From a virus, in IMG/VR virus record IMGVR_UViG_3300035701_000039, positions 1 through 55,692 of that record: a stretch of DNA of 55,692 nucleotides; one strand, given 5' to 3'. Numbering within the stretch: the first letter of the stretch is position 1; every line of letters begins with the position of its first letter. A program made the translations under genes and the position numbers. The notes under the pieces were generated by a model. The model was given only the letters and a program-made list of their open reading frames with translations, was not told where the DNA came from and made no database searches. Below, one piece after another: positions 30,062 through 37,751 of the stretch.

Positions 30062-30259
30062 ATGTCCAAAGAAGAAAAGAAGGACTGTGCTGAGGGGCTC
30101 ATCAAACTCGTCAACAAGCCCAATGCTTGGAGAATGGAAGCCACTCACGTGCTGATAGACTTTGGACACGACATCAAGACCCTCAAGATGGAATGTGCTG
30201 CCGTCCTCGGCTTAGCAATCCTTATATTGGGCGTCATGGTTAAGTTAGCATTAGGGTGA
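30062..30259 (+). CDS. Small membrane protein, holin-like layout
   Basis: 65 residues. A charged N-terminal half (HDIKTLKME) followed by one strong transmembrane helix (AAVLGLAILILGVMVKLAL). This matches haemolysin XhlA-like or tail-associated one-helix proteins. The role is a guess. Confidence 0.5.
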   Translation: MSKEEKKDCAEGLIKLVNKPNAWRMEATHVLIDFGHDIKTLKMECAAVLGLAILILGVMVKLALG

Positions 30260-30263
30260 GACG

Positions 30264-30437
30264 ATGACAGACATAACTTTTACCGTATTCAAGAAATCCT
30301 ACGCCGACAACATTACTGATGCCGCCTTTCAAACCGCGTTGAAGACGGACTTAGACGCCCTGACGTGCAATACCGTTTACGAATTAAGCATCGAGCACGT
30401 TCAAGGATTTTGGGTAGTCATACTCGTCTACGCCTAG
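30264..30437 (+). CDS. 57-residue hypothetical protein
   Basis: ATG 5 nt after the previous stop; product starts MTDITFTVFKKSY and ends FWVVILVYA. Alternating hydrophobic residues suggest two beta strands around a helix. Tight packing supports it. Confidence 0.5.
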   Translation: MTDITFTVFKKSYADNITDAAFQTALKTDLDALTCNTVYELSIEHVQGFWVVILVYA

Positions 30438-30446
30438 GGATAGATC

Positions 30447-31184
30447 ATGACCTACACGCCGAAGTACGCCTCTCAAGCTAAGGTAGCGGGAATAACCCAG
30501 TTTACGGCAGGGGCTGGAACTACCCCGACCGAGACTCAGGTTCTTACTTGGATAGAAGAGGTTGAGGCGGACGCGGATGCTAGGTTCTTAGCTTCTTATA
30601 CCGTGACTGACCAGATCATAGACGTGGATCCAAAACTGAACTACCCTCCCAAAGGTACGATCGCTTGGTTAGAGGCAATCGCCGGGGCTGAATTCGAAGA
30701 GGCCAATGCCGGGGTATTAATACCTCCCTTCAAACCGGTAGTGAGCGTTACATCCATATATCGAAGGACTACCAGTCTAACCGAGACAGCTGTATGGGAA
30801 CTTCTAACTGAGGGTCCGGGATCAACGGCCAGCTTCATAATCATGAAGAAGCCGACTAAGACGGGGCAGTATCTGGGAGTAGCAATCTTCTTCTACCAGA
30901 ATGAACCGTACGTCGGCTTCGGTAGGTTAAAGATGACCTACGTCTACGGATGGAACCTGAACACGACGATAATAGGCGAGTGGTGCTCCCTTAAGGTCGC
31001 ATTGAAAGTTCTTGAGGCTCTAAAAGAGGCCAACACCCCGGTAGGAAGCGGGGACTATAGTCTAATGGACCTGAGGATCGGTCTAGTAGACATCGAGACG
31101 AGGGCGAAAGGAATAATCAAAAGAGTGGAGGAATTAGAAGAACAGTACTTCCCTAGCAAGAAGTTAGGTATAGCATTCTTCTAG
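30447..31184 (+). CDS. Head-tail connector (adaptor) protein
   Basis: 245 residues. The N-terminal helix with TPTETQVLTWIEEVEADADARF, and the strand region around FKPVVSVTSIYRR and VYGWN, recall adaptor proteins of the SPP1 gp15/HK97 gp6 kind. It follows the capsid block and precedes the stopper-like gene. Confidence 0.55.
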   Translation: MTYTPKYASQAKVAGITQFTAGAGTTPTETQVLTWIEEVEADADARFLASYTVTDQIIDVDPKLNYPPKGTIAWLEAIAGAEFEEANAGVLIPPFKPVVSVTSIYRRTTSLTETAVWELLTEGPGSTASFIIMKKPTKTGQYLGVAIFFYQNEPYVGFGRLKMTYVYGWNLNTTIIGEWCSLKVALKVLEALKEANTPVGSGDYSLMDLRIGLVDIETRAKGIIKRVEELEEQYFPSKKLGIAFF

Positions 31185-31190
31185 GTTCAT

Positions 31191-31204
31191 TGCCCGGAAG
31201 GGCA
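31191..31204 (+). terminator. Small stable hairpin between neck genes
   Basis: TGCCC-ggaa-GGGCA, 7 nt after the 30447 gene. No T-run. May be an mRNA processing signal. Confidence 0.35.
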
Positions 31205-31234
31205 TCCCAATAAAATGTTGATGTTGGTGAATAA

Positions 31235-31591
31235 ATGGGAAAATTTCAAGACCTCTTGAGCAAGGAGGGTGAGACAGTGTCTCATTACGTTCATTCCTTT
31301 GAGAGCAGTAGAAATTCGACTACTAATCTCAAGATTTCTAAATGGGCGGCTTCTGTAAATATAAAGGCCTGTGTCAGAAGCCAATCGAAATTACCTGACC
31401 ATAAGGATGCTGGTCTGCATTTTCTAGACCATATTGTTCTTCTGACTGAAACTGTTATGAACCCCTTAGACGTCGTGAAGTGGAACAGTAAATATTATGA
31501 TGTTTCGCTCGTAGAAGGACAATTCTGGAAAGGAGTATTGCAATATTATAAGATCACGTGCGAGGAACGTATTGAATTTCTAGGTGTTTGA
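31235..31591 (+). CDS. Head closure (stopper-like) neck protein
   Basis: 118 residues. The length, the beta-rich second half (DVVKWNSKYYDVSLVEGQFW) and the position between adaptor and tail-terminator-like genes fit SPP1 gp16-like stoppers. Sequence alone is not decisive. Confidence 0.5.
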   Translation: MGKFQDLLSKEGETVSHYVHSFESSRNSTTNLKISKWAASVNIKACVRSQSKLPDHKDAGLHFLDHIVLLTETVMNPLDVVKWNSKYYDVSLVEGQFWKGVLQYYKITCEERIEFLGV

Positions 31592-32549
31592 TATGGTAGA
31601 CATAACTGACCCCGTTCGGACCATCGTAGGTTTACTGAAGTCGTCTAGTACCGGCATTGGGACAACGGGCTATGAGATAACCAACGATGCCGGAACAGGA
31701 CTAACCATATCGAATGGGGATATACTCGTCTCTTATGCTTTGAGTCGGGAAGAACTTAAGGATCTGTTCGGAGGAAGTCAGGATTATGACGTCATCATTA
31801 CCGTCAGGAAAGGGGAGGTAGAGGACGACTGGATAGGCCTATCAACCAAGCAGTGGAAGGTTCCGGTAATAATCGAGGTTAACATAATAGACAAGTGGTC
31901 GGGAGCAGGTTCAAATCTGCAGACCATAACTGCCGTTCTAGTCCGGGAAAAGGCCGAGAATGCTATTAGGAAGTTCATCAAGAACAAGACGAATGCTCCG
32001 GGCGGTTCAGTTCATCGTTGGTTAGGCAAGACCTACAGAGACGAAGAGGACAGAAGCCTTAAACCCATCATTTTCAAGTGTACCATAACGACTGAATCGT
32101 GGACCTATTACGACCCTCCGATCGAATACTGTCCTGCCGGTGAACAGATAACAGGCGGAGGATTAGAAAATACCTTGGAGGGTTGGGACAGTGGCGGGTA
32201 TGGCACCTATTTCAGCGACTCTAATCCTCATGGCGGCAGTTGGATGCTCGTACTACAGCTCAATGGATGTTCTGGAGAAACCAGTTGGATTAAACAGACC
32301 CTCTCCTCTTCTATTAGAGTCGCATGCGTAAGCCTATTGAGGTTGTTCGTGATGGGGACGGTGATTGTTACTCTCACATACGAGGACAATCCCGATCAGG
32401 AGATAGAATGCGTAGGGAATTTCTGTGAATGGACGGAATTTGATCTGACGGGTGACCTGATAACCGGAAAGGTCTTAACCGCGATAAAGATAGAGAACGT
32501 TAGTGCAGACGCTTACGTTGATGATGTCTCTCTGGTGGGGTCCGGATGA
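31584..32549 (+). CDS. Tail terminator-like protein with C-terminal carbohydrate-binding-like domain
   Basis: 321 residues. Residues 1-190 have the layout of tail completion proteins (DPVRTIVGLLK, then VIITVRKG, VIIEVNIID). Residues about 195-321 look like a CBM/jelly-roll domain: NTLEGWDSGGYGTYFSDS, then TSWIKQTL, and ending SADAYVDDVSLVG. An added lectin-like domain at the neck could bind host glycans. Overlaps both neighbours. Confidence 0.55.
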   Translation: MFDMVDITDPVRTIVGLLKSSSTGIGTTGYEITNDAGTGLTISNGDILVSYALSREELKDLFGGSQDYDVIITVRKGEVEDDWIGLSTKQWKVPVIIEVNIIDKWSGAGSNLQTITAVLVREKAENAIRKFIKNKTNAPGGSVHRWLGKTYRDEEDRSLKPIIFKCTITTESWTYYDPPIEYCPAGEQITGGGLENTLEGWDSGGYGTYFSDSNPHGGSWMLVLQLNGCSGETSWIKQTLSSSIRVACVSLLRLFVMGTVIVTLTYEDNPDQEIECVGNFCEWTEFDLTGDLITGKVLTAIKIENVSADAYVDDVSLVGSG

Positions 32550-33091
32550 ACAACCTAACGATCGTCATACCCGTCTCAGAGGATCCTAAGGTCATAAAGG
32601 ATTTCATAATTGGCAATGAGAAAATCCTAACTGAGAATCGGGTCATAGTAGTCAATCGGAGAGGAGGAGAAGAATTGAAGCCCTTCTCGACGATATGGTT
32701 CTCTAAGGAGTCCACCTTTTGGGATGCCAGAAGGGAAGGTCTAGATCTAGTCGAGACGGAGTATACCCTCTGTCTGGATTCGGACACTATACTCCCGGAA
32801 GGTTACATCGAGGAAGCCCTCACGATTCTTCAACTGAGAAGGTATGTAGCGGTAGTGGCTATAGACTACGAGGACCTTCAAGGCCATTTAGCGTTCGGGA
32901 CGAGCATCTGGAGAACCGTTATTCTAAAGGACCTTTACGACTGGAATAAGAACAGAGAAAATCCTTCTCGGGGATGCGAATGCGTCCATATGTGGTCCAA
33001 GGTTAGAAGGTCCAAATTCAGAGTTGAAACCCTCAACATGAGGGCTAAACACCTAAAAATTGAAGGAGGAAATAAAACACGACTGACGTGA
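32546..33091 (+). CDS. Family 2 glycosyltransferase-like protein
   Basis: 181 residues. LTIVIPVSEDP at the start and C-L-D-S-D-T-I-L-P-E-G-Y (D-x-D) are the GT-A hallmarks. The usual C-terminal acceptor part is short, so this is a compact or truncated GT2. It lies between neck and tail-tube genes with 4-nt overlaps, so it is made with the virion proteins and may glycosylate one of them. Confidence 0.7.
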   Translation: MNNLTIVIPVSEDPKVIKDFIIGNEKILTENRVIVVNRRGGEELKPFSTIWFSKESTFWDARREGLDLVETEYTLCLDSDTILPEGYIEEALTILQLRRYVAVVAIDYEDLQGHLAFGTSIWRTVILKDLYDWNKNRENPSRGCECVHMWSKVRRSKFRVETLNMRAKHLKIEGGNKTRLT

Positions 33092-33999
33092 TAACCCCTC
33101 AAGATGTAAGTGTCTATTACGACACGGAAGACACCTTCGGAGACGGAGGAAGTGCAGGCACGCCTGTATTCTCTTGGATAGGGATAATAGACGACGTGAT
33201 GAATTCCTACGGCAACTCCATGCTTGAATGTCGTGGCATTGGAGGCATAGACGTGAATGCCTTAGCCGTTGGAATGAAGGACCCGGAAATAACTCTCAAG
33301 TGGATAGTCCAGAAGAAGAGGAGCGTGGCAACAGCCTTTGACCCGGCCACTTTCTTCGCCTATGCAAAGAGCTTTCCTACCGGATTGGCCTTAGGCTACG
33401 AGGCGACATTCGGCGCTAGTCACTTTAGTCTCTGGTACAAGGGCATGCAGATGGACTCTCTAGAGGTAGAGTTTACAGTTGACAGTTTCATAAAGGCCTC
33501 TTCTAAGTTCGTCGGCCAAGACATAACTAGTGCCAATGCCGTGATCGGGGCGGCGAGCAGGGCATCTAATCCCCTCGACCTAGCCAACAGTTATTCCTTG
33601 CCATTAACTGGCTTCGACGCTGAAGTATTCGTTAATGCGGCGGGAGCAGGGGACAGTCCGATCGCCAATCTTAAGAGGGCGAGCTTCTACATAAAGAACA
33701 ACCTGACTAGGATCCCTGTTGTTAGGACGAGCAATGCAACCCTTCTCAAGTACATCCTCAAGTCTAGGAGAGAATTGGGAGGAGAATTGACCGTCTACGT
33801 CGAAGACAAGACGCAGATAGACTACCTGCTTAACGCCACGCCCTTGGACATTAGAATAGACCTCGAGAAGAGCGGTAATACACCCTACTTCGACTTTACC
33901 GGCGCCAAGATAGACATGGGCAACTTGACGACTAGACTGAACGAAATACCATGTGAGATAAGTCTGCCATTCACGGCGACTGGAATCTCAGTGGGTTAG
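33088..33999 (+). CDS. Major tail tube protein
   Basis: 303 residues. Opens with PQDVSVYYDTEDTFGDGG, has a strand-rich middle (MDSLEVEFTVDSFIKASSKFVG) and a second similar half, as in duplicated-fold tail tube proteins. It is followed at once by the chaperone pair, the standard order (tube, G, GT, tape measure). Confidence 0.75.
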   Translation: MITPQDVSVYYDTEDTFGDGGSAGTPVFSWIGIIDDVMNSYGNSMLECRGIGGIDVNALAVGMKDPEITLKWIVQKKRSVATAFDPATFFAYAKSFPTGLALGYEATFGASHFSLWYKGMQMDSLEVEFTVDSFIKASSKFVGQDITSANAVIGAASRASNPLDLANSYSLPLTGFDAEVFVNAAGAGDSPIANLKRASFYIKNNLTRIPVVRTSNATLLKYILKSRRELGGELTVYVEDKTQIDYLLNATPLDIRIDLEKSGNTPYFDFTGAKIDMGNLTTRLNEIPCEISLPFTATGISVG

Positions 34000-34007
34000 G
34001 TGGTGAC

Positions 34008-34361
34008 ATGAGAAAAGAAATAACCCTTAAGAAAGAGGATTTTGGTTCTGATTGGGAGGGCAAATACGTCTTTGAGACTATGAGCTGGGGAACAAGCAAC
34101 GAGATAACGAGCGACTGTACCTCGATCAACCCGGCGACCAAGAAGAGCTCAGTAGACCTTAAGACGCTCCAAGCCAGAATGCTTGATGCTACCTTAGTCG
34201 AGAAACCTAAGGGCATAACTCTAGACGTCCTGATGCAGAAGGACGGCATACCGATGGTCCTAGGAGAATTCCTTATGTCGGTAGCAGACCACGTCAACGG
34301 CTTCGGTGAAGAGGACAGAGAAACACTAAAAAAATTAAAGCGGCGATGGGGTTTGGAGTAG
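34008..34361 (+). CDS. Tail assembly chaperone G
   Basis: 117 residues; ATG with GGTGG upstream, 9 nt after the tube gene. Starts with strands (KEITLKKEDFG) and a DVLMQKDGIP helix region; ends in KKLKRRWGLE. A slippery heptamer lies 27 nt before its stop. Known role of the family: binds the tape measure and recruits tube subunits. Confidence 0.7.
   Translation: MRKEITLKKEDFGSDWEGKYVFETMSWGTSNEITSDCTSINPATKKSSVDLKTLQARMLDATLVEKPKGITLDVLMQKDGIPMVLGEFLMSVADHVNGFGEEDRETLKKLKRRWGLE
34328..34334 (+). other. Programmed -1 frameshift site A_AAA_AAA
   Basis: The seven A bases are phased as ct-A AAA AAA-tt against the G frame (codons CTA AAA AAA TTA). A -1 slip gives ATT AAA GCG GCG ATG and enters the downstream frame, producing a G-GT fusion. 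Position at the end of the chaperone gene is the classical one. Confidence 0.8.
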
Positions 34362-34624
34362 GTCAGCCAGACCTAGCCCTTTATAGACTCATCAAAGGCG
34401 GGGATACAGGCCTCAATATCCGACTAGCAGACCTCTTAGACAGGGAGATGGAAGTACCTAATCTAAGGGATCTGATAAGGAGCTTCTTAACCGGTCAGAA
34501 GCTCAAGGTGAAGATTAAGGGTTTACCGGTCCCTCTAATAAAGAGGTTGGAAACGATCCAGAGGGAAATAGACGAGCAGATCCAGACCGAAATAAACAAG
34601 GCGAAGAGGAAGACAAACACATGA
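34334..34624 (+). CDS. Tail assembly chaperone GT extension (T part, -1 frame)
   Basis: The -1 frame from the slippery site runs to 34624 (96 codons). An internal ATG at 34346 gives 92 residues but overlaps the G frame. The product is helical and charged (LADLLDREMEVPNLRDLI, IQREIDEQIQTEINKAKRK). As in lambda-like phages it is most likely made as a fusion with G and contacts the tape measure. Confidence 0.7.
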   Translation: MKAAMGFGVGQPDLALYRLIKGGDTGLNIRLADLLDREMEVPNLRDLIRSFLTGQKLKVKIKGLPVPLIKRLETIQREIDEQIQTEINKAKRKTNT

Positions 34625-35022
34625 GTGAAGAATGCGATGTAGACTTCGACCTTAGGGTAGAGAATGTTCAGGAGGTCCTAAGGATCCTAGACGGTTTCCC
34701 TGAGTATGTTCACGACGAACTTTATACTTCCATGGAGAGGATAGCATCGGAGAAGGAAAGGGAATTGAAACAGATGGCTGGCTGGACGGACAGGACAGGA
34801 CACTTCAGGAGAAGTCTATACGTTGCACCGACCTTCGATCCGATAGGGATAGAATTCGGTTCTTTCGCCGCCTACGGTTTTTGGGTCGCTAATCCCCACG
34901 GCACTTGGAGTCCTACATGGTGGGAGGAGTGGATCGAGATTTGTGTCCGTCAGATGGAGGACAGGTTACTAGGGGCATTGGATAAGATAATCAAGAAATT
35001 CAACACGGAGTATGGTACCTAA
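34621..35022 (+). CDS. HK97 gp10-like tail completion protein
   Basis: 133 residues. The first helical half (EYVHDELYTSMERIASE) and then GWTDRTGHFRRSLYV and IGIEFGSFAAYGFWVANPHG follow the gp10 pattern: helix, T-G-x-L-R/S-x-S, strand, Y-x-x-x-x-x-x-G. Here it lies after the chaperones rather than in the neck group. Confidence 0.6.
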   Translation: MSEECDVDFDLRVENVQEVLRILDGFPEYVHDELYTSMERIASEKERELKQMAGWTDRTGHFRRSLYVAPTFDPIGIEFGSFAAYGFWVANPHGTWSPTWWEEWIEICVRQMEDRLLGALDKIIKKFNTEYGT

Positions 35023-35552
35023 TGGGGATGTTAGAAGGAGGCGGAGGAGGAGGCGGTCCTACCCTATGGATGGCAATTGCCGCTAGGGACAGGACAGGGG
35101 ACACGTTCGACAGGGTAAGCAACAAGGTCAATAAACTCCAGACGATGTCGGTCAGGGCGATGGGCAAGATTGGAAGTCTAGCTATGTCCTTCGCGACACT
35201 AGGCCGGGTGACTGGTCTTCTAAATGAGGAACAGGCCCGGACTATAGGATTAATGGGCACGGTTATAAGGATCTTCACTACGGGTTACTATGTGGCCAAG
35301 ACGATCGCAACGGCAGTCACATGGGCTCACAATGCCGCCTTGACTTGGGAAGTGTCTCTAATGACCCTCGGCATAGGAGTAGCAATTGCGGCGGCTGCGG
35401 CTATAGCGGTTCTAGCGATGCAGACTCAGAAGGCGGCAGACGCTCAAGGATCCTATAACGCCGAATTGGAGAAGGGGACTAAGATGGAACAGAGAAGAGC
35501 GGCTAATCAGAGATTAGTACGGAGAGGCGAGTTTGAAGAAATTATTGACTGA
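35022..35552 (+). CDS. Very short tape measure-like protein
   Basis: 176 residues. It follows the chaperones as expected and has a Gly-rich start (EGGGGGGGPTL), a coiled helix, two hydrophobic helices (VGIAIA/AAAAAIAVLAMQ region) and a helical end, like a tape measure reduced to its core. Typical siphovirus tape measures exceed 500 residues. At about 0.15 nm per residue this predicts a tail of roughly 25-30 nm, unless the gene was cut short by the HNH gene that starts inside its last 20 bases. Confidence 0.6.
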   Translation: MGMLEGGGGGGGPTLWMAIAARDRTGDTFDRVSNKVNKLQTMSVRAMGKIGSLAMSFATLGRVTGLLNEEQARTIGLMGTVIRIFTTGYYVAKTIATAVTWAHNAALTWEVSLMTLGIGVAIAAAAAIAVLAMQTQKAADAQGSYNAELEKGTKMEQRRAANQRLVRRGEFEEIID

Positions 35553-35904
35553 GACTCAAAAATCAGAAAAACGTCTGGCGTATAAAAATAATCCGACCTA
35601 TTACAGGTTAAAACAGAGAGGATATTATCATGCCCTTCGAAAGAAAATTTTGATTCTTCTAGGTGGAAAATGTGTCTGGTGCGGTTATGATAAGAATTGG
35701 AAGGCATTGACAATTGATCATGTTCGTGGCAATGGATCAGAAGAGAGAAAACTGCTAACTCATAGAAAAAGTGCTGGTGTTAAGACGTATAAATTCATCT
35801 TGAAGAGAATTCAGGAGGGTTCAAAAGACTATCAGTGCCTCTGTGCAAATTGTAACCTCATTAAGAAAATTGAACAAGATGAATGTAGGAGAAAGAAAGA
35901 TTGA
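35533..35904 (+). CDS. HNH homing endonuclease
   Basis: 123 residues. Basic N-terminal arm, then CVWCGYD, LTIDHVRGNG and CLCANCNLIKK: the Cys2-His-Asn-His core typical of phage HNH homing enzymes. More AT-rich than its neighbours. It overlaps the tape measure end by 20 nt and the fibre start by 4 nt, so insertion may have remodelled the tape measure C-terminus. Confidence 0.85.
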   Translation: MKKLLTETQKSEKRLAYKNNPTYYRLKQRGYYHALRKKILILLGGKCVWCGYDKNWKALTIDHVRGNGSEERKLLTHRKSAGVKTYKFILKRIQEGSKDYQCLCANCNLIKKIEQDECRRKKD

Positions 35905-37751
35905 CAGTCAAGAATTTTACTGTCAAGAAACGTCGGGGTGTCTTAGGCGCTTACGATAATGCGAGTGGACAACTTATATACGGTGGGTCCACGAACGAGG
36001 GAGGAGTAAACAGTCTAAATTGGGACGACGTAATTCAAGCGGCGATCGATCACGTTGATACTTCTGGCACCGTCACCGTTGAGGGGATAGATTTCAAATT
36101 CTCTCTGGACAATGGGGTTAACATTCCCGAAGGGGTAACGGTCTACGAGAAATTTCTTGGGAGGAAAGTGACTTATACCCAAGGCAAGGGGGAAGGTCAT
36201 TATCACGTCGCCGGGGACATAAGTTCAGGCACCCTCAATCTGGATAGAATTCCTTCTCATAGTTCTGCCAAGCATACCGAATCCTATGCTCCGTCAAGCC
36301 ATTATCACTCATGCGCAGAACTGACAGACCATGGCAAGACTCTACATGACTTACTTGACATTGATGCCGGGACGGTGGAAGGGGCGACGGTAAGTGAAAT
36401 TCGGTACCACGAACCCATGGCCCATGAGCATGTTGAGTCTGAAATTACTGATCTGGTCCACGACGCTGTCAAGATCAAGGGGAAGGAAGTAGACGATTCT
36501 GGAATCGGGGACGGCAAGAAGCTTGGTTACAATGCTGTTTCCGGGAAGATTGAGTACCAGACCGGAGGGACGGGAGGAATGGAAGTTCATGGCAACGAGT
36601 ATCATGAACCGGACTTTCTGTCGGAAGAAGTGGATCCTTCTATCGACTCAACCCTGAAGGGAGTGACTAAGGCCCAAGTTCAGGATCATGATCCTAAAAC
36701 TCATTCTCATCCAGAATCCGAAGTTACAAATCTGGTTACTGATCTGGCCTCTAAAGAAACACCTTCCGGTTCACAGGCGAAAGTGGATGCCCATAAGGAT
36801 CTAAGCACCGGGGTTCATGGTGTAGGAGCAGGCGTCGTTTCTAAAGTCGGGGATATAGCGGTTGATTCTAACTTATCAGTTGCTGCTCAAGACGCTGTAT
36901 CAAAGAAGCATACTCATTCTAATCAGACTTTACTGGATTCTTATACCCAGACGGAAGTTAATTTGGCCGATGCAGTTTCTAAAAGACATAGTAATAGCCT
37001 AGATCATTCTCATTCTAACAAGACCCTTCTCGATTCCTACACCCAAACAGAGGTTAATCTTGCTGACGCCGTGACAAAGAAACACGCTCAGGTTCATGGA
37101 AGTGGAGATCATACCGGGACTATTGGAACCCCTACTCAGGTCGGTCTAGCAAACGTTACTAATGATTCTCAACTTAAACGGGCGGACGGGGATTTGAATT
37201 CATTTACCTTAAAGGGGACACCGGTTGCAGCAGATGTTCTTCTAGTAGAGGACAGCGCTGCTAGTTTTGCTAAGAAGAAGATAACGGTTGGAAGTCTACC
37301 CTCAGGAGGAGGAAGTGAACTTGAAACCGTGGTGGTTGCTACTGCTGATACTCCTAATACCACAACCACTTTGGCGGATGCAACTGGCTTAGTCTGTGCA
37401 TTGTTGGCTAATTCAACTTACATTATCGAGGGGTTCATTGTTTGGAGTGCAAGTGTGGCAACCGTTGGAATCAAGTTGAGTGCGACTGGTCCAACAAGTC
37501 CAACATTATTGGCTGGTCACTTCATAACGGATGCGACTAATGGGACACCAGATAGTTCTTCATTCAACGCTAATGATGTAACGGTAACTACTTCAGCTTC
37601 GGCATTTACGGTTGGAAACGTAGCGGCATTGCATTGTATCGTTAAGACCGGAGCTAATGCCGGCAACTTCCAGATCAGATTCGCCGCTGAAACAACAGGT
37701 ACAATCACGATAAAGATAGGTTCTACTCTAAGGTGCAGGAAAGTGGCCTAA
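35901..37751 (+). CDS. Tail fibre-like protein with histidine motifs and internal repeats
   Basis: 616 residues from TTG. Many H-x-H and H-x-x-H pairs (GHYHVAG, SHYHS, HSHPESE, DHSHSN), as in metal-stabilised trimeric fibres. A 21-residue unit (HSN-x-TLLDSYTQTEVNLADAV) occurs twice at about residues 339 and 371. The C-terminal 120 residues (after a Ser-Gly-Gly-Gly-Ser linker) form a beta-rich head domain, likely the receptor-contacting part. Confidence 0.7.
   Translation: MTVKNFTVKKRRGVLGAYDNASGQLIYGGSTNEGGVNSLNWDDVIQAAIDHVDTSGTVTVEGIDFKFSLDNGVNIPEGVTVYEKFLGRKVTYTQGKGEGHYHVAGDISSGTLNLDRIPSHSSAKHTESYAPSSHYHSCAELTDHGKTLHDLLDIDAGTVEGATVSEIRYHEPMAHEHVESEITDLVHDAVKIKGKEVDDSGIGDGKKLGYNAVSGKIEYQTGGTGGMEVHGNEYHEPDFLSEEVDPSIDSTLKGVTKAQVQDHDPKTHSHPESEVTNLVTDLASKETPSGSQAKVDAHKDLSTGVHGVGAGVVSKVGDIAVDSNLSVAAQDAVSKKHTHSNQTLLDSYTQTEVNLADAVSKRHSNSLDHSHSNKTLLDSYTQTEVNLADAVTKKHAQVHGSGDHTGTIGTPTQVGLANVTNDSQLKRADGDLNSFTLKGTPVAADVLLVEDSAASFAKKKITVGSLPSGGGSELETVVVATADTPNTTTTLADATGLVCALLANSTYIIEGFIVWSASVATVGIKLSATGPTSPTLLAGHFITDATNGTPDSSSFNANDVTVTTSASAFTVGNVAALHCIVKTGANAGNFQIRFAAETTGTITIKIGSTLRCRKVA
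36915..37073 (+). repeat. Two-copy 63-bp coding repeat in the fibre gene
   Basis: Copies at 36915-36977 and 37011-37073 encode the same 21 residues except one (Gln/Lys). They differ at many third positions, so the duplication is old and held by protein-level selection. Confidence 0.8.

Noticed and set aside
36915-37073. Possible CRISPR or DNA-level repeat in the fibre gene
   Set aside because: The two copies are in frame, encode the same 21 residues and differ at synonymous sites, so it is a protein repeat.
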